This document shows positions 26,415 to 35,564 of a DNA stretch of 64,000 bases, in pieces; the stretch's first letter is position 1; the number at the start of each line of letters is the position of its first letter. This DNA is from Sulfitobacter sp. F26169L (GTDB lineage: Bacteria; Pseudomonadota; Alphaproteobacteria; Rhodobacterales; Rhodobacteraceae). The position numbers and the translations under genes were made by a program. The notes below the pieces were generated by a model. It worked only from the letters and a program-made list of their open reading frames with translations. It was not told the origin of the DNA and searched no databases. The DNA is taken from contig NZ_JAPMLP010000008.1 of the NCBI RefSeq assembly GCF_026410285.1, positions 159,702 through 223,701 on the forward strand, in the 5' to 3' direction.

Positions 26415-28931
26415 TTATTCACGCGCGCGCAGCACCCGTGCCGGACGGGCCTGAAGCGCGCGGCGGGCAAAACCCAGCCCCGCCAGCACGGTTGCTGTAA
26501 TGCCGCCCGCGATGATCAACAGGGCAGAGGACCAGATCACAGTATAATCCGTCTCCATCACGAATCGGCTCACCGCCCAGCCGCCAAGGATTCCTGCCAG
26601 CAGCGCAACAGCACCAGCGGCAAGGCCCAGCAAGGCCGCGCGCAAAATAAAACTGGCCGCGATCATTCGGCGCGATGCCCCCAGTGTTTTCAGCATCGCC
26701 GCTTCGTAAGTGCGCGCATCCGCCCCCGCTGCTGCTGCGCCGATCAACACCAGAAACCCTGTCAGCAGGGTTGCCGCTGCGCCGTATGATGTGGCCGCTG
26801 CCAACCCGCCCAGCACATCGGCCACGCGGTCAATCGCGTCGCGGACGCGAATTGCGGTGATGTTGGGATAGGCCGAGGCCAGATCACGTAGAATAGCCGC
26901 CTCTGCCTGTGGTTCGGCATAGACGGTTGAGATGAACGTATGCGGCGCACCCTCCAGGGCGGCGGGGTTCATGGTAATGATAAAGCCGATACCGGCGGTT
27001 GAAAAGTCAACCTCTTGAAAGCTGGCGATTTCGCCGGTGATGTCACGGCCAAGGATGTTGACGGTTAGGGTGTCGCCGATCTTCAGGCCCATTTCCTCGG
27101 CTTCTTCTGCGGCAAAGCTGATCAGCGGCGGACCGGTATAGTCGGGCGCCCACCATGTGCCTTGTGTTATATTGGCCTTTTCGCCAGCAGTGGCCGCGTA
27201 TGTGACGCCGCGGTCGCCCTCAAGCACCCAGTGATCGCCGGCGGTGTCGCGCGCAGGTGCGCCGTTGATCTGGGTGATCACGCCGCGCAGCATTGGCGCG
27301 CTGTCAATCCGGCTGACGGCGGAGTCATCTGTCAGACGTTTGGTATAGCCTTCCATCTGGTCGCGCTGGATATCGACAAAGAAATAGCTGGGCGCGATGT
27401 CGGGCAGGTTACCAGCAATTGCCTGACGCAGGTTGCCGTCAATCTGGCCCACGGCGGCCAGCACCGAAAGGCCAAGGCCAAGCGACAGTACAACCGCACC
27501 CGCCCCTTCGCCAGTGCCGCCGATGGCCGCCATTGCCCAGCGCCAGCGCGGATATCCGCGTAAGCGGCGGCCTAACCCGCGTGCTGCGATGCGGATCACG
27601 AATGCGGCACAGGCCAGCAGCGCCAATGCCCCTGCAATGCCCCCCAAAGTCCAGAGGGTCAGCCACCAACTGCCGTTAAACCACCCTACCAATGCCACAA
27701 GTGCTGCGGTGACAGTCGCTGTGGCAAGGATATAGGGCAACGCAGGCAGGCGGCGGGCTCCGTCCCATGCATCGCGAAACAACGTGGCTGCACGGACGCT
27801 GTCGGTGCGCGCAAGCGGCCAGAGCGTGAAGATAAAGGCGGTCAGGATACCGTACAGCGCGGCTTCGATCAGCGGAGCGGGGTAGATACCAAAGCTCGCC
27901 GGAACGGGCAGACGCGCCTCCAGCACGGGGGCAAGGGCCAGCGGCGCAAGCGCGCCAAGCGCCACGCCCATCGCCACGCCAAGTATGGCGAGGACACCGA
28001 TCTGGATAAAGTAGGTTTGAAAAATGGTAGCGCGGTCTGCACCAAGGGCGCGAAGGGTTGCGATAACTTCGGTTTTGCGCGCCAGATAACTGCGCACCGC
28101 AGCCGATACACCCACCCCGCCAACCGCAAGACCGGACAGGCCCACAAGGATCAGAAACGCGCTGAGCCTGTCAACAAACTGCGCGACACCCGGCGCTCCG
28201 TTGCGCGCATCGCGCCAGCGCATTCCGCTGTTGGCGAATGTCTGTTTTGCCTCAACCTCAAGCGCGGGAATGGATGTGTCGGGCGAAAGCATCAGGCGGT
28301 ATTTGCTGTTAAACAGCGTTCCGGCAGACAACAGGCCGGAGGCGGCAAGACTGTCACGCAACACCAGCGTGCGCGGGCCGAGCGCGAAACCCGCAGCAGC
28401 ATTGTCAGGCTCGCGCATGATTTCTGCGCTCAGCCGCAGGGTCTGGGTGCCAAGGGCGAACGTATCGCCCACCGTCAGGCCCAACCGATCGATTAATGCA
28501 CGCTCCATCACCGCGCTGGCGATGCCGTTGCGAACAGAAAGCGCATCGGCCAGTGGTATATCGGGCTGCAAGACAACTGTGCCAATCAGCGGATATTGCG
28601 CGTCAACAGCTTTTACCTGGGTTAGTGCGCGGTCCGTTCCCGTACTCGCCATGGAGCGGAACTCGGCAATTTCGGACACGGCGAGAGATTGCGCCTGCAT
28701 CCATTCAAGTTCTGTTGCGTCGGCAAAGCGGTAGGTGAGCTCAAGCTCGGCGTCGCCGCCCAGCAATGCGGCACCTTCACGGGCCAGCCCCGCCTCGATG
28801 CCGGATCTGACCGATCCTACCGCGGCGATTGCGGCCACGCCAAGGGTCAGGCACGCCAGAAACAGCCGGAACCCGCGCAAACCACCGCGCAATTCGCGGC
28901 GTGCAAATCTGGTGGCCAGTCGCAGGCTCAT
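26415..28931 (-). CDS. FtsX-like ABC transporter permease (YbbP type)
   Basis: An 838-residue permease with an N-terminal membrane helix after an RFARRELRGG amphipathic start, a large periplasmic MacB-like domain, and paired FtsX domains giving about eight to ten membrane helices in all. This matches YbbP-type permeases of mechanotransmission ABC systems, which partner with YbbA-type ATPases to move lipids or other hydrophobic compounds. The ATPase gene directly upstream overlaps it by four bases. The esterase gene on the other strand completes the well-known ybbA-ybbP-tesA neighbourhood. The transported compound is not known. Confidence 0.88.
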   Translation of the reverse strand: MSLRLATRFARRELRGGLRGFRLFLACLTLGVAAIAAVGSVRSGIEAGLAREGAALLGGDAELELTYRFADATELEWMQAQSLAVSEIAEFRSMASTGTDRALTQVKAVDAQYPLIGTVVLQPDIPLADALSVRNGIASAVMERALIDRLGLTVGDTFALGTQTLRLSAEIMREPDNAAAGFALGPRTLVLRDSLAASGLLSAGTLFNSKYRLMLSPDTSIPALEVEAKQTFANSGMRWRDARNGAPGVAQFVDRLSAFLILVGLSGLAVGGVGVSAAVRSYLARKTEVIATLRALGADRATIFQTYFIQIGVLAILGVAMGVALGALAPLALAPVLEARLPVPASFGIYPAPLIEAALYGILTAFIFTLWPLARTDSVRAATLFRDAWDGARRLPALPYILATATVTAALVALVGWFNGSWWLTLWTLGGIAGALALLACAAFVIRIAARGLGRRLRGYPRWRWAMAAIGGTGEGAGAVVLSLGLGLSVLAAVGQIDGNLRQAIAGNLPDIAPSYFFVDIQRDQMEGYTKRLTDDSAVSRIDSAPMLRGVITQINGAPARDTAGDHWVLEGDRGVTYAATAGEKANITQGTWWAPDYTGPPLISFAAEEAEEMGLKIGDTLTVNILGRDITGEIASFQEVDFSTAGIGFIITMNPAALEGAPHTFISTVYAEPQAEAAILRDLASAYPNITAIRVRDAIDRVADVLGGLAAATSYGAAATLLTGFLVLIGAAAAGADARTYEAAMLKTLGASRRMIAASFILRAALLGLAAGAVALLAGILGGWAVSRFVMETDYTVIWSSALLIIAGGITATVLAGLGFARRALQARPARVLRARE

Positions 28932-29596
28932 GCGATTTGCCCGTCGCGCAGCGTGATCACCCGGTCACAGCGCGCCGCCAGCGCATCGGAGTGTGTGACC
29001 AGCACCAAGGTCGAGCCGTGCCGGTCGCGCAGATCAAACAGGAGGTCCATGATCGCATCGCCATTGGCACTGTCGAGATTGCCTGTGGGTTCATCCGCGA
29101 GCAGTATTGCGGGCCGTGGCGCGGTCGCGCGGGCAAGCGCCACGCGCTGTTGCTCGCCCCCTGACAGCTGCGCGGGATAGTGGCCGGTGCGCGCCCCAAG
29201 GCCGACACCCTGCAACGCCTCTGCGGCACGTTCGAACGCGTCTTTGTGCCCCGCCAGTTCCAGCGGGGTGGCGACATTTTCAAGCGCGGTCATCGTGGGG
29301 ATCAGGTGAAAGGACTGAAACACGATGCCCATCCGGTCACGGCGGAACCGCGCCAACGCGTCTTCATTCATTGCCGTCAGATCGTGGCCCATTGCATGAA
29401 CGCTGCCGCCGGTCGCCTGCTCCAACCCGCCCATGATCATCAGCAGCGATGATTTGCCCGAACCCGAAGGCCCGACAAGGCCGATGCTCGCTCCCGCAGT
29501 GATGTCGAGCGTGATGCCGCGCAGGATTTCGACAGGTCCGGCATTGCCATTCAGGCGCAGGGCTGCATCTTTGAGGGAGAATATTGGATTGCTCAT
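28928..29596 (-). CDS. ABC transporter ATP-binding protein (YbbA/LolD type)
   Basis: A 222-residue ATPase with Walker A GPSGSGKSS, the Q-loop in IVFQSFHLIP, signature LSGGEQQRVALARA, Walker B ILLADEPTGNLD and the H-loop VTHSD. The PTGNLD/LIPTM pattern marks the MacB/LolD/YbbA subgroup. It energises the FtsX-type permease encoded immediately downstream, whose start overlaps its stop. The ATG at 29596 was chosen because the domain begins there. Upstream codons would run into the divergent tesA promoter region. Confidence 0.92.
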   Translation of the reverse strand: MSNPIFSLKDAALRLNGNAGPVEILRGITLDITAGASIGLVGPSGSGKSSLLMIMGGLEQATGGSVHAMGHDLTAMNEDALARFRRDRMGIVFQSFHLIPTMTALENVATPLELAGHKDAFERAAEALQGVGLGARTGHYPAQLSGGEQQRVALARATAPRPAILLADEPTGNLDSANGDAIMDLLFDLRDRHGSTLVLVTHSDALAARCDRVITLRDGQIA

Positions 29597-29645
29597 GGGG
29601 TGCCCTTTTGTTGGCGTCCCTACGGGATATGGAGAGATTGACGCG

Positions 29646-30314
29646 ATGCGCAAGGTTTGGATGGGTTTTCTTGTGGTTTGGGTCAACGTCTTTGCGCTGG
29701 TCGGTACTATCGCGCAGGCGGGCGAAGTTGTGATTGCGGCATTGGGTGATAGTCTGACGCAGGGCTATGGATTGACGCAGGAAAACGGATTTGTGCCGCA
29801 GCTGGAGGCGTGGCTGCGCGACCACGATGCTGACGTACGGCTGATCAATGCGGGTGTGTCCGGTGATACAACCGCAGGCGGGCTGGCGCGGGTCGGATGG
29901 ACACTGGAGCCGCAGGTGGATGCCATGATCGTGGCGCTGGGCGGCAATGATCTGTTGCGCGGTCTGGACCCGGCGCAAGCCCGCAGCAACATCGAGGGGA
30001 TACTGCAAGCCGCACAAAAGGCGGAGGTGGAGGTTCTGTTGATCGGGATGCAGGCACCGGGAAATTTCGGGGCCGACTACAAATCGCGGTTTGATGCGAT
30101 TTATCCCGAACTGGCACAAGCCTACGGGACAGAGTATTTCGAAAGCTTCTTTGCCGGTCTGTCAGATGGGCAGGCCCCGACAAACCCCGCCGCATTACGT
30201 CAATGGTTTCAGCCGGATGGCATCCATCCGAATGCCGAAGGCGTGGCACGTATTGTGCAGGCGATCGGGCCTGCGGTGCTGGCGCTGATTGCCGGGGTGG
30301 ACGGCCAAAGCTGA
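29646..30314 (+). CDS. tesA: Arylesterase / TesA-type SGNH hydrolase
   Basis: A 222-residue SGNH-family esterase with an N-terminal signal peptide (VWMGFLVVWVNVFALVGTIAQA), so probably periplasmic. The four family blocks are visible: ALGDSLTQGYG (nucleophile Ser), NAGVSGDTTAGG (Gly), ALGGNDLLRG (Asn) and DGIHPNAEG (catalytic Asp and His). TesA enzymes cleave acyl esters, thioesters and lysophospholipids. It is divergent from the YbbA-YbbP-type genes across 49 bp. The ATG at 29646 begins the signal peptide. Confidence 0.9.
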   Translation: MRKVWMGFLVVWVNVFALVGTIAQAGEVVIAALGDSLTQGYGLTQENGFVPQLEAWLRDHDADVRLINAGVSGDTTAGGLARVGWTLEPQVDAMIVALGGNDLLRGLDPAQARSNIEGILQAAQKAEVEVLLIGMQAPGNFGADYKSRFDAIYPELAQAYGTEYFESFFAGLSDGQAPTNPAALRQWFQPDGIHPNAEGVARIVQAIGPAVLALIAGVDGQS

Positions 30315-30374
30315 GCTGTGGCGCTGTGTTTGCCTGCCATTGCAGGTAGTATAAAAGCGCGACAGGCGATAAAT

Positions 30375-30390
30375 TTTACCAGTTGATAAA
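30375..30390. promoter_or_regulatory. Candidate RutR-type operator upstream of preT
   Basis: TTTACCAGTTGATAAA is an imperfect palindrome 59 bases before preT. It matches the perfect palindrome between the TetR gene and the beta-ureidopropionase gene at 14 of 16 positions. The TACCA-N2-TGGTA core resembles the E. coli RutR box TTGACCA-N2-TGGTCAA. Binding by the regulator encoded at 33.5-34.1 kb is inference. Confidence 0.55.
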
Positions 30391-30449
30391 AAAATAGACC
30401 TGTGCAAGCGTGAAATCCTACCCATACGATTTAGGCAGAGGATGCGCAG

Positions 30450-31772
30450 ATGGCAGACAGGATATTCGAGGCCGGAGTACAGGCCGGACGCTTGGACCCG
30501 CAGACCTATGAAACCCATTTTGCCGACCTGCATCCGCCGCTGGATGGTCACGAGGCGCTGGTTGCCGCAGACCGCTGTTACTTCTGCCATGATGCGCCCT
30601 GCATTACGGCCTGCCCGACAGATATCGACATCCCGCTGTTCATTCGCCAGATCGCAACAGGCACCCCTGATGCGGCGGCCAAGACAATCCTGAGCCAGAA
30701 TATTCTGGGCGGGATGTGCGCGCGCGTCTGCCCGACAGAGCAGCTGTGCGAGGAAGCCTGTGTGCGCGAAGCAGCAGAGGGCAAGCCGGTGCTGATCGGC
30801 CAGTTGCAGCGCTATGCCACCGACCATTTACAAGAGCAGGGGCTGCACCCATTCACCCGCGCTGCAAGTACCGGCAAGCGGGTCGCCGTTGTGGGCGCAG
30901 GGCCGGCAGGGTTAAGCGCGGCGCACCGTCTGGCAATGCTGGGCCATGACATTGTGATGTTGGATGCACGGGCAAAACCGGGCGGCTTGAACGAATACGG
31001 CATCGCAACTTACAAAACACCCGACGGCTTTGCGCAGGGTGAAGTGGATTGGCTGCTGAAAATCGGCGGTATCACGGTCATGACAGATCGCGCGCTGGGC
31101 CGTGATGTGACGCTGGACGAGCTTAATTCCGATTATGACGCCGTGTTTCTTGGTCTCGGGCTTCGCGGTGTGAACGCGCTGGGGGTTGATGGTGATGACA
31201 AGGATGGCGTGCTGGACGCTGTCGATTTCATTGCTGATTTACGGCAGGCATCAGATGTGGCGCAGGTGCCCGTGGGCCGCGATGTCGTGGTGATCGGCGG
31301 CGGTATGACCGCCATCGACGCGGCGGTGCAATCCAAACTGCTGGGCGCGCTGAACGTAACACTTGTTTACCGCCGCGGACGCGACCGCATGAACGCGAGT
31401 GTGTTCGAGCAGGATCTGGCCGCTTCCAAGGGTGTGCGGATTGTCACCCACGCTGTTCCGCGCGCGATTCACGGCAACGGTGCCGTGCGCGAGATTGAAT
31501 TTGAATATGTTGGCGAGGATTTGACCCCCACGGGCCAGACCCTGCGCCTTGCTGCGGATCAGGTTTTCAAGGCAATTGGCCAGACGCTCAGCGGATCGGG
31601 ATTACCCGCGCTTGAAGGGCGCAAGATTGCGGTAGACGAACGGGGCCGCACAAGCATCGAAGGTATCTGGGCAGGGGGCGATTGCGCCGCTGGTGGTGAT
31701 GACCTGACAGTTACGGCAGTGGCCGAAGGCCGCGATGCCGCGATGGATATGCACGCGGTTCTGATGGGGTAG
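30450..31772 (+). CDS. preT: NAD-dependent dihydropyrimidine dehydrogenase subunit PreT
   Basis: A 440-residue flavoprotein with N-terminal iron-sulfur Cys motifs (CYFCHDAPCITACP and MCARVCPTEQLCEEAC). A FAD fold with VAVVGAGPAGLSAAHRLA (about residues 145-162), an NAD-binding loop VVIGGGMTAIDAA and a C-terminal IWAGGDCA follow. PreT accepts electrons from NADH and passes them to PreA, which reduces uracil and thymine to their dihydro forms. Length fits the family. It is the first gene of the unit preT-DUF1428-preA and has the operator-like palindrome in its leader. Related glutamate-synthase small subunits share this fold, but the preA neighbour decides the assignment. Confidence 0.93.
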   Translation: MADRIFEAGVQAGRLDPQTYETHFADLHPPLDGHEALVAADRCYFCHDAPCITACPTDIDIPLFIRQIATGTPDAAAKTILSQNILGGMCARVCPTEQLCEEACVREAAEGKPVLIGQLQRYATDHLQEQGLHPFTRAASTGKRVAVVGAGPAGLSAAHRLAMLGHDIVMLDARAKPGGLNEYGIATYKTPDGFAQGEVDWLLKIGGITVMTDRALGRDVTLDELNSDYDAVFLGLGLRGVNALGVDGDDKDGVLDAVDFIADLRQASDVAQVPVGRDVVVIGGGMTAIDAAVQSKLLGALNVTLVYRRGRDRMNASVFEQDLAASKGVRIVTHAVPRAIHGNGAVREIEFEYVGEDLTPTGQTLRLAADQVFKAIGQTLSGSGLPALEGRKIAVDERGRTSIEGIWAGGDCAAGGDDLTVTAVAEGRDAAMDMHAVLMG

Positions 31773-31821
31773 ACCGGCATGGGCCAACTGGATGGTCCCG
31801 ATATTTCTGGGAGGAAAAACT

Positions 31822-32169
31822 GTGTATGTAATGAGCTTTGTCGCCGCTGTGCCGACAGCCAACAAGGACAGCTATCTGGCGCACTGCAAGGAGGCCGCCA
31901 AGATATTCAAATCCCACGGTGCGCTGCGTGTCGTTGAATTGTGGGGTGATATGATTCCCGATGGCAAGATGACATCCTTTCCGCTGGCCGTTGCCGCCAA
32001 GGAGGGGGAAACCGTCGTGACCGGCTGGCAGGAATGGCCTGACAAGGAAACCTGTGACGCCAACATGGAGAAAGCCATGCAAGACCCGCGCATCGCTGAC
32101 ATGGGTGCGATGCCGTTTGACGGTGCGCGTATGATTTATGGCGGGTTCCAGACCCTCGTTGACGTTTAG
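31822..32169 (+). CDS. DUF1428-family protein inside the pre operon
   Basis: A 115-residue protein of the DUF1428 family (small dimeric ferredoxin-like fold). Typical parts are the YVMSFVAAVP start, CKEAAKIFKSHGALRVVELWGDMIPDG in the middle and the MPFDGARMIYGGF end. The GTG at 31822 was chosen over the ATG three codons later because GAGGAA sits at optimal distance. No enzymatic role is known for the family. It lies between the two subunit genes of dihydropyrimidine dehydrogenase, 12 bases before preA, so it is surely co-transcribed with them and may be needed in pyrimidine use. Confidence 0.85.
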   Translation: MYVMSFVAAVPTANKDSYLAHCKEAAKIFKSHGALRVVELWGDMIPDGKMTSFPLAVAAKEGETVVTGWQEWPDKETCDANMEKAMQDPRIADMGAMPFDGARMIYGGFQTLVDV

Positions 32170-32181
32170 GAGCAATTTGAC

Positions 32182-33486
32182 ATGGCTGATCTGACAACCG
32201 ACTTTCTGGGCATCAAATCCCCCAATCCGTTCTGGCTGGCATCCGCGCCGCCGACCGACAAGGAGTACAACGTCCGCCGTGCATTCGAGGCAGGCTGGGG
32301 CGGGGTGGTCTGGAAGACACTGGGGTCCGAGGGGCCGCCGGTGGTGAATGTGAACGGGCCGCGGTACGGCGTGATCCACGGTGCCGACCGGCGGGTGCTG
32401 GGCCTGAACAACATCGAATTGATTACTGACCGTGATTTACAGACCAATCTGGATGAAATCACGCGGGTCAAAGCCGATTACCCCGACCGGGCCTTGATCG
32501 TGTCGATCATGGTCCCGTGTGAGGAGCAGGCGTGGAAGGACATCCTGCCGCGTGTGGAGGCAACCGGTGCAGACGGGATCGAGCTGAACTTCGGCTGTCC
32601 GCACGGCATGTCAGAACGTGGGATGGGGGCCGCGGTGGGGCAGGTGCCCGAATATATCGAAATGGTCACCCGCTGGTGCAAGCAGTATTACTCCAGGCCC
32701 GTGATCGTAAAGCTGACGCCGAACATCACCGATGTGCGCCTGCCCGCAGCGGCGGCAAAACGCGGCGGTGCGGACGCGGTAAGCCTGATCAACACGATCA
32801 ATTCGATTGTCTCGGTCAATCTGGACACGATGAGCCCCGAGCCAAGCATTGATGGCAAGGGAAGCCATGGCGGATACTGCGGACCTGCGGTTAAACCCAT
32901 CGCGCTCAGCATGGTGAGCGAGATCGCGCGCGCCCCTGACACAGCGGGTCTTCCCATCAGTGGCATCGGCGGCGTGACAACGTGGCGCGATGCGGCGGAA
33001 TTCATCACGTTGGGCTGCGGAAATGTGCAGGTTTGTACGGCGGCGATGACCTATGGCTTCAAGGTTGTTCAGGAAATGATCAGTGGTTTGTCCGAGTGGA
33101 TGGATGAAAAGGGCCATACTTCTATTCAGGATTTCAAAGGTGCGGCGGTTCCGAACACAACCGACTGGCAGTACCTGAACCTGAACTATGTGACCAAGGC
33201 GTCAATCAGTCAGGATGATTGTATCAGCTGCGGGCGGTGCTACGCAGCGTGCGAAGATACCTCGCATCAGGCGATTGCGATGTCCGAGGACCGCACATTC
33301 ACCGTGATTGATGAGGAATGCGTGGCCTGTAATTTGTGTGTCGAGGTCTGTCCGGTAGAAAATTGCATCACCATGGTCGAGATGGAGGCAGGCTCCACCG
33401 ATCCGCGTACAGGCAAGGTTGTCGAGGAGGTGTACGCCAACTGGACAACCCATCCGAACAATCCGGCGGCCACCGCTGCCGAATAA
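32182..33486 (+). CDS. preA: NAD-dependent dihydropyrimidine dehydrogenase subunit PreA
   Basis: A 434-residue subunit with an FMN-binding dihydroorotate-dehydrogenase-like barrel (IKSPNPFWLASAPPT, ELNFGCPHGMSERGMGAAVGQ, SGIGGVTTWRDAAEFI). A C-terminal ferredoxin domain has two 4Fe-4S Cys sets (CISCGRCYAAC and CVACNLCVEVCP). It reduces uracil to 5,6-dihydrouracil using electrons from PreT. The catalytic Cys-containing loop of the barrel is the FGCPHG segment or near it; I did not verify the exact residue. An AGGAGC site precedes the ATG. It is the last gene of its unit, facing the TetR regulator. Confidence 0.94.
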   Translation: MADLTTDFLGIKSPNPFWLASAPPTDKEYNVRRAFEAGWGGVVWKTLGSEGPPVVNVNGPRYGVIHGADRRVLGLNNIELITDRDLQTNLDEITRVKADYPDRALIVSIMVPCEEQAWKDILPRVEATGADGIELNFGCPHGMSERGMGAAVGQVPEYIEMVTRWCKQYYSRPVIVKLTPNITDVRLPAAAAKRGGADAVSLINTINSIVSVNLDTMSPEPSIDGKGSHGGYCGPAVKPIALSMVSEIARAPDTAGLPISGIGGVTTWRDAAEFITLGCGNVQVCTAAMTYGFKVVQEMISGLSEWMDEKGHTSIQDFKGAAVPNTTDWQYLNLNYVTKASISQDDCISCGRCYAACEDTSHQAIAMSEDRTFTVIDEECVACNLCVEVCPVENCITMVEMEAGSTDPRTGKVVEEVYANWTTHPNNPAATAAE

Positions 33487-33497
33487 TCCGTGACTGA

Positions 33498-34121
33498 TCA
33501 TTCGGTTTCGGGTGTAAGCAACTGGCGAAACATCTGTTCCAGATGGGCGTGAGCACGTTTGGTGGGGTCTTGTCCGGCAAGCAATACGGATAGTTGCGCG
33601 CCAAAATCTGCGTAGTGCTGTGTGGTTGCCCAGATCGAAAAGATCAGATGCGCGGGATCGACGGGCGCCAGTTGACCAGCGTCGATCCAGCGTTGGATCA
33701 ATGCGCATTTGCGATCAAACAGTGGTTTGAGTTCGTCCTTCAGGTGCGTTGTGATGCGCGGCGCGCCTTGCAGGATTTCGCCTGCGAACAGTTTGCTTTC
33801 GGCGGGCAGGTCCAGCGAGATATCTAGTTTGTGGCGCACATACCCCAGCAGTTCTTCAACAGGGTCCCCTTCGGGATCAAGCTCGATCAGCGGGTCAAGC
33901 CATGTTTCCAGAAGCTGGCTGAGCAGGGTGACATAAATTTCCTTTTTCCCGTCAAAGTAATAGAGCAGGTTTGGCTTGCTGAGGCCCGCACCTTTGGCGA
34001 TAGCATCAAGCGTGGCGCCGCCGTAGCCATCGCGGGAGAAAACATCGAGAGCGGCGTCCAGAATCAGGCGGCGGTTGCGCGTCTGGATGCGGCTCGGCTT
34101 TTTTACGGGTTGGTCGGTCAC
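33498..34121 (-). CDS. rutR: TetR-family regulator, RutR-like
   Basis: A 207-residue TetR-type repressor. The N-terminal helix-turn-helix (about residues 15-60: LILDAALDVFSRDGYGGATLDAIAKGAGLSKPNLLYYF, in three helices) resembles RutR, the uracil- and thymine-responsive regulator. The ligand domain also follows the RutR pattern (ESKLFAGEILQGAP, FSIWATTQHYADF). It sits between the two halves of the pyrimidine degradation regulon and is divergent from the beta-ureidopropionase gene, with a perfect palindrome in the shared 164-bp gap. Uracil as ligand is inferred from context. The symbol is given with moderate confidence. Confidence 0.82.
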   Translation of the reverse strand: MTDQPVKKPSRIQTRNRRLILDAALDVFSRDGYGGATLDAIAKGAGLSKPNLLYYFDGKKEIYVTLLSQLLETWLDPLIELDPEGDPVEELLGYVRHKLDISLDLPAESKLFAGEILQGAPRITTHLKDELKPLFDRKCALIQRWIDAGQLAPVDPAHLIFSIWATTQHYADFGAQLSVLLAGQDPTKRAHAHLEQMFRQLLTPETE

Positions 34122-34222
34122 GGAAGGCTCGCTGCGGTTTGCGGAAAGGGCAGTTGGTCAAATTCACTGGAGTTCTTTCTAAAGCAGTTCTTGACAGACA
34201 TGAAGGGAGGCGCAATCGTTGC

Positions 34223-34238
34223 TTTACCAATTGGTAAA
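34223..34238. promoter_or_regulatory. Candidate RutR-type operator, perfect palindrome
   Basis: TTTACCAATTGGTAAA is a perfect 16-bp palindrome in the divergent gap between the TetR gene and the beta-ureidopropionase gene, 48 bases before the latter. With the near-copy upstream of preT it suggests a shared operator for the regulon. The core matches the TACCA-N2-TGGTA style of RutR sites. Confidence 0.65.
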
Positions 34239-34285
34239 ATTTTTGGCCGCCTGCGCGGCTCAACCCGACAAACAGGAGCCAGCCT

Positions 34286-35536
34286 ATGCCAGCGTCCGGA
34301 CAGAACCTCAAAATCAACCCTGACCGTTTGTGGAACAGTTTGATGGAGATGGCGAAAATCGGGCCGGGGGTGGCGGGAGGCAACAACCGTCAGACATTGA
34401 CAGACGAAGACGCGGAGGGCCGTGCACTGTTCCAGAGATGGTGTGAGGACGCAGGCTGCACCATGGGGCTGGACCAAATGGGCAATATGTTCGCGCGCCG
34501 CGAGGGCACGGATGCCGATGCGCTGCCTGTGTACGTCGGCTCGCATCTGGACACGCAGCCAACGGGCGGCAAGTATGACGGTGTATTGGGTGTGCTGGGT
34601 GGGCTGGAGATTTTGCGTACGCTCAATGACCTGAACATCAAAACAAAGCATCCGATTGTAGTAACAAATTTCACCAACGAAGAAGGCACGCGTTTTGCGC
34701 CCGCGATGCTGTCATCGGGCGTCTTTGCGGGCGTTCATACGCAGGACTGGGCGTATGAAAAGACCGATGCGGAGGGGAAAACTTTTGGTGACGAATTAAA
34801 GCGGATCGGGTGGCGCGGTGAAGAAGAGACAGGCGCGCGCAAAATGCATGCATTTTTTGAGTTACACATCGAACAAGGCCCGATTCTGGAGGCCGAGGGC
34901 AAGGATATCGGAATCGTCACGCACGGTCAGGGCCTGTCGTGGACGCAGGTGACTGTCACCGGCAAGGACAGCCACACCGGATCAACACCGATGCCGATGC
35001 GCCGGAACGCCGGCCTTGGCATGGCGAGGATTCTGGAAAAGGTAGAAGAGATAGCACTGAGCCACGCCCCCCATGCGGTTGGCGCGGCAGGGCATATCGA
35101 TGTCTTTCCCAACTCGCGTAATGTGATCCCCGGTAAGGTGGTGTTTACGGTGGATTTCCGTTCGCCCGAACTGAGCGTGATTGAGGATATGGAAGCGCGG
35201 CTGCGTGTCGAGGCGCAAAAGATTGCCGATGATATGGGATTGGGAATTGAATTCGAGAAGGTTGGCGGGTTTGATCCTGTGGCCTTTGACGAGGGGTGCG
35301 TGACTGCTGTGCGAAATGCGGCGGAGCGGCTGGGTTACAGCCATATGAATCTGATTTCAGGCGCCGGGCATGATGCCTGCTGGATCAACCGCGTGGCGCC
35401 GACGGCGATGGTGATGTGCCCTTGTGTGGACGGGCTGTCGCACAATGAAGCGGAGGAGATCACCAAGGAATGGGCGATGGCGGGAGCGGATGTGCTGTTG
35501 CATGCGGTTGTGGAGACGGCGGAGATTATTCGCTGA
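34286..35536 (+). CDS. Beta-ureidopropionase / N-carbamoyl-amino-acid amidohydrolase (M20 family)
   Basis: A 416-residue zinc amidohydrolase of the M20/HyuC family. Metal-binding segments are VGSHLDTQPTGGKYDGVLGVLGG, TNEEGTRFAP, LHIEQGPILE and GAGHDACW. The middle roughly 120 residues are the dimerisation domain. Next to dihydropyrimidinase and preTA its likely reaction is N-carbamoyl-beta-alanine to beta-alanine, CO2 and NH3, the last step of reductive pyrimidine breakdown. Allantoate or N-carbamoyl-L-amino acid hydrolase activities are sequence-level alternatives. The gene is first in the second transcription unit, downstream of the perfect operator palindrome. Confidence 0.9.
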   Translation: MPASGQNLKINPDRLWNSLMEMAKIGPGVAGGNNRQTLTDEDAEGRALFQRWCEDAGCTMGLDQMGNMFARREGTDADALPVYVGSHLDTQPTGGKYDGVLGVLGGLEILRTLNDLNIKTKHPIVVTNFTNEEGTRFAPAMLSSGVFAGVHTQDWAYEKTDAEGKTFGDELKRIGWRGEEETGARKMHAFFELHIEQGPILEAEGKDIGIVTHGQGLSWTQVTVTGKDSHTGSTPMPMRRNAGLGMARILEKVEEIALSHAPHAVGAAGHIDVFPNSRNVIPGKVVFTVDFRSPELSVIEDMEARLRVEAQKIADDMGLGIEFEKVGGFDPVAFDEGCVTAVRNAAERLGYSHMNLISGAGHDACWINRVAPTAMVMCPCVDGLSHNEAEEITKEWAMAGADVLLHAVVETAEIIR

Positions 35537-35564
35537 GCGGGGCGTGGATATCTCGGGTCGGATC

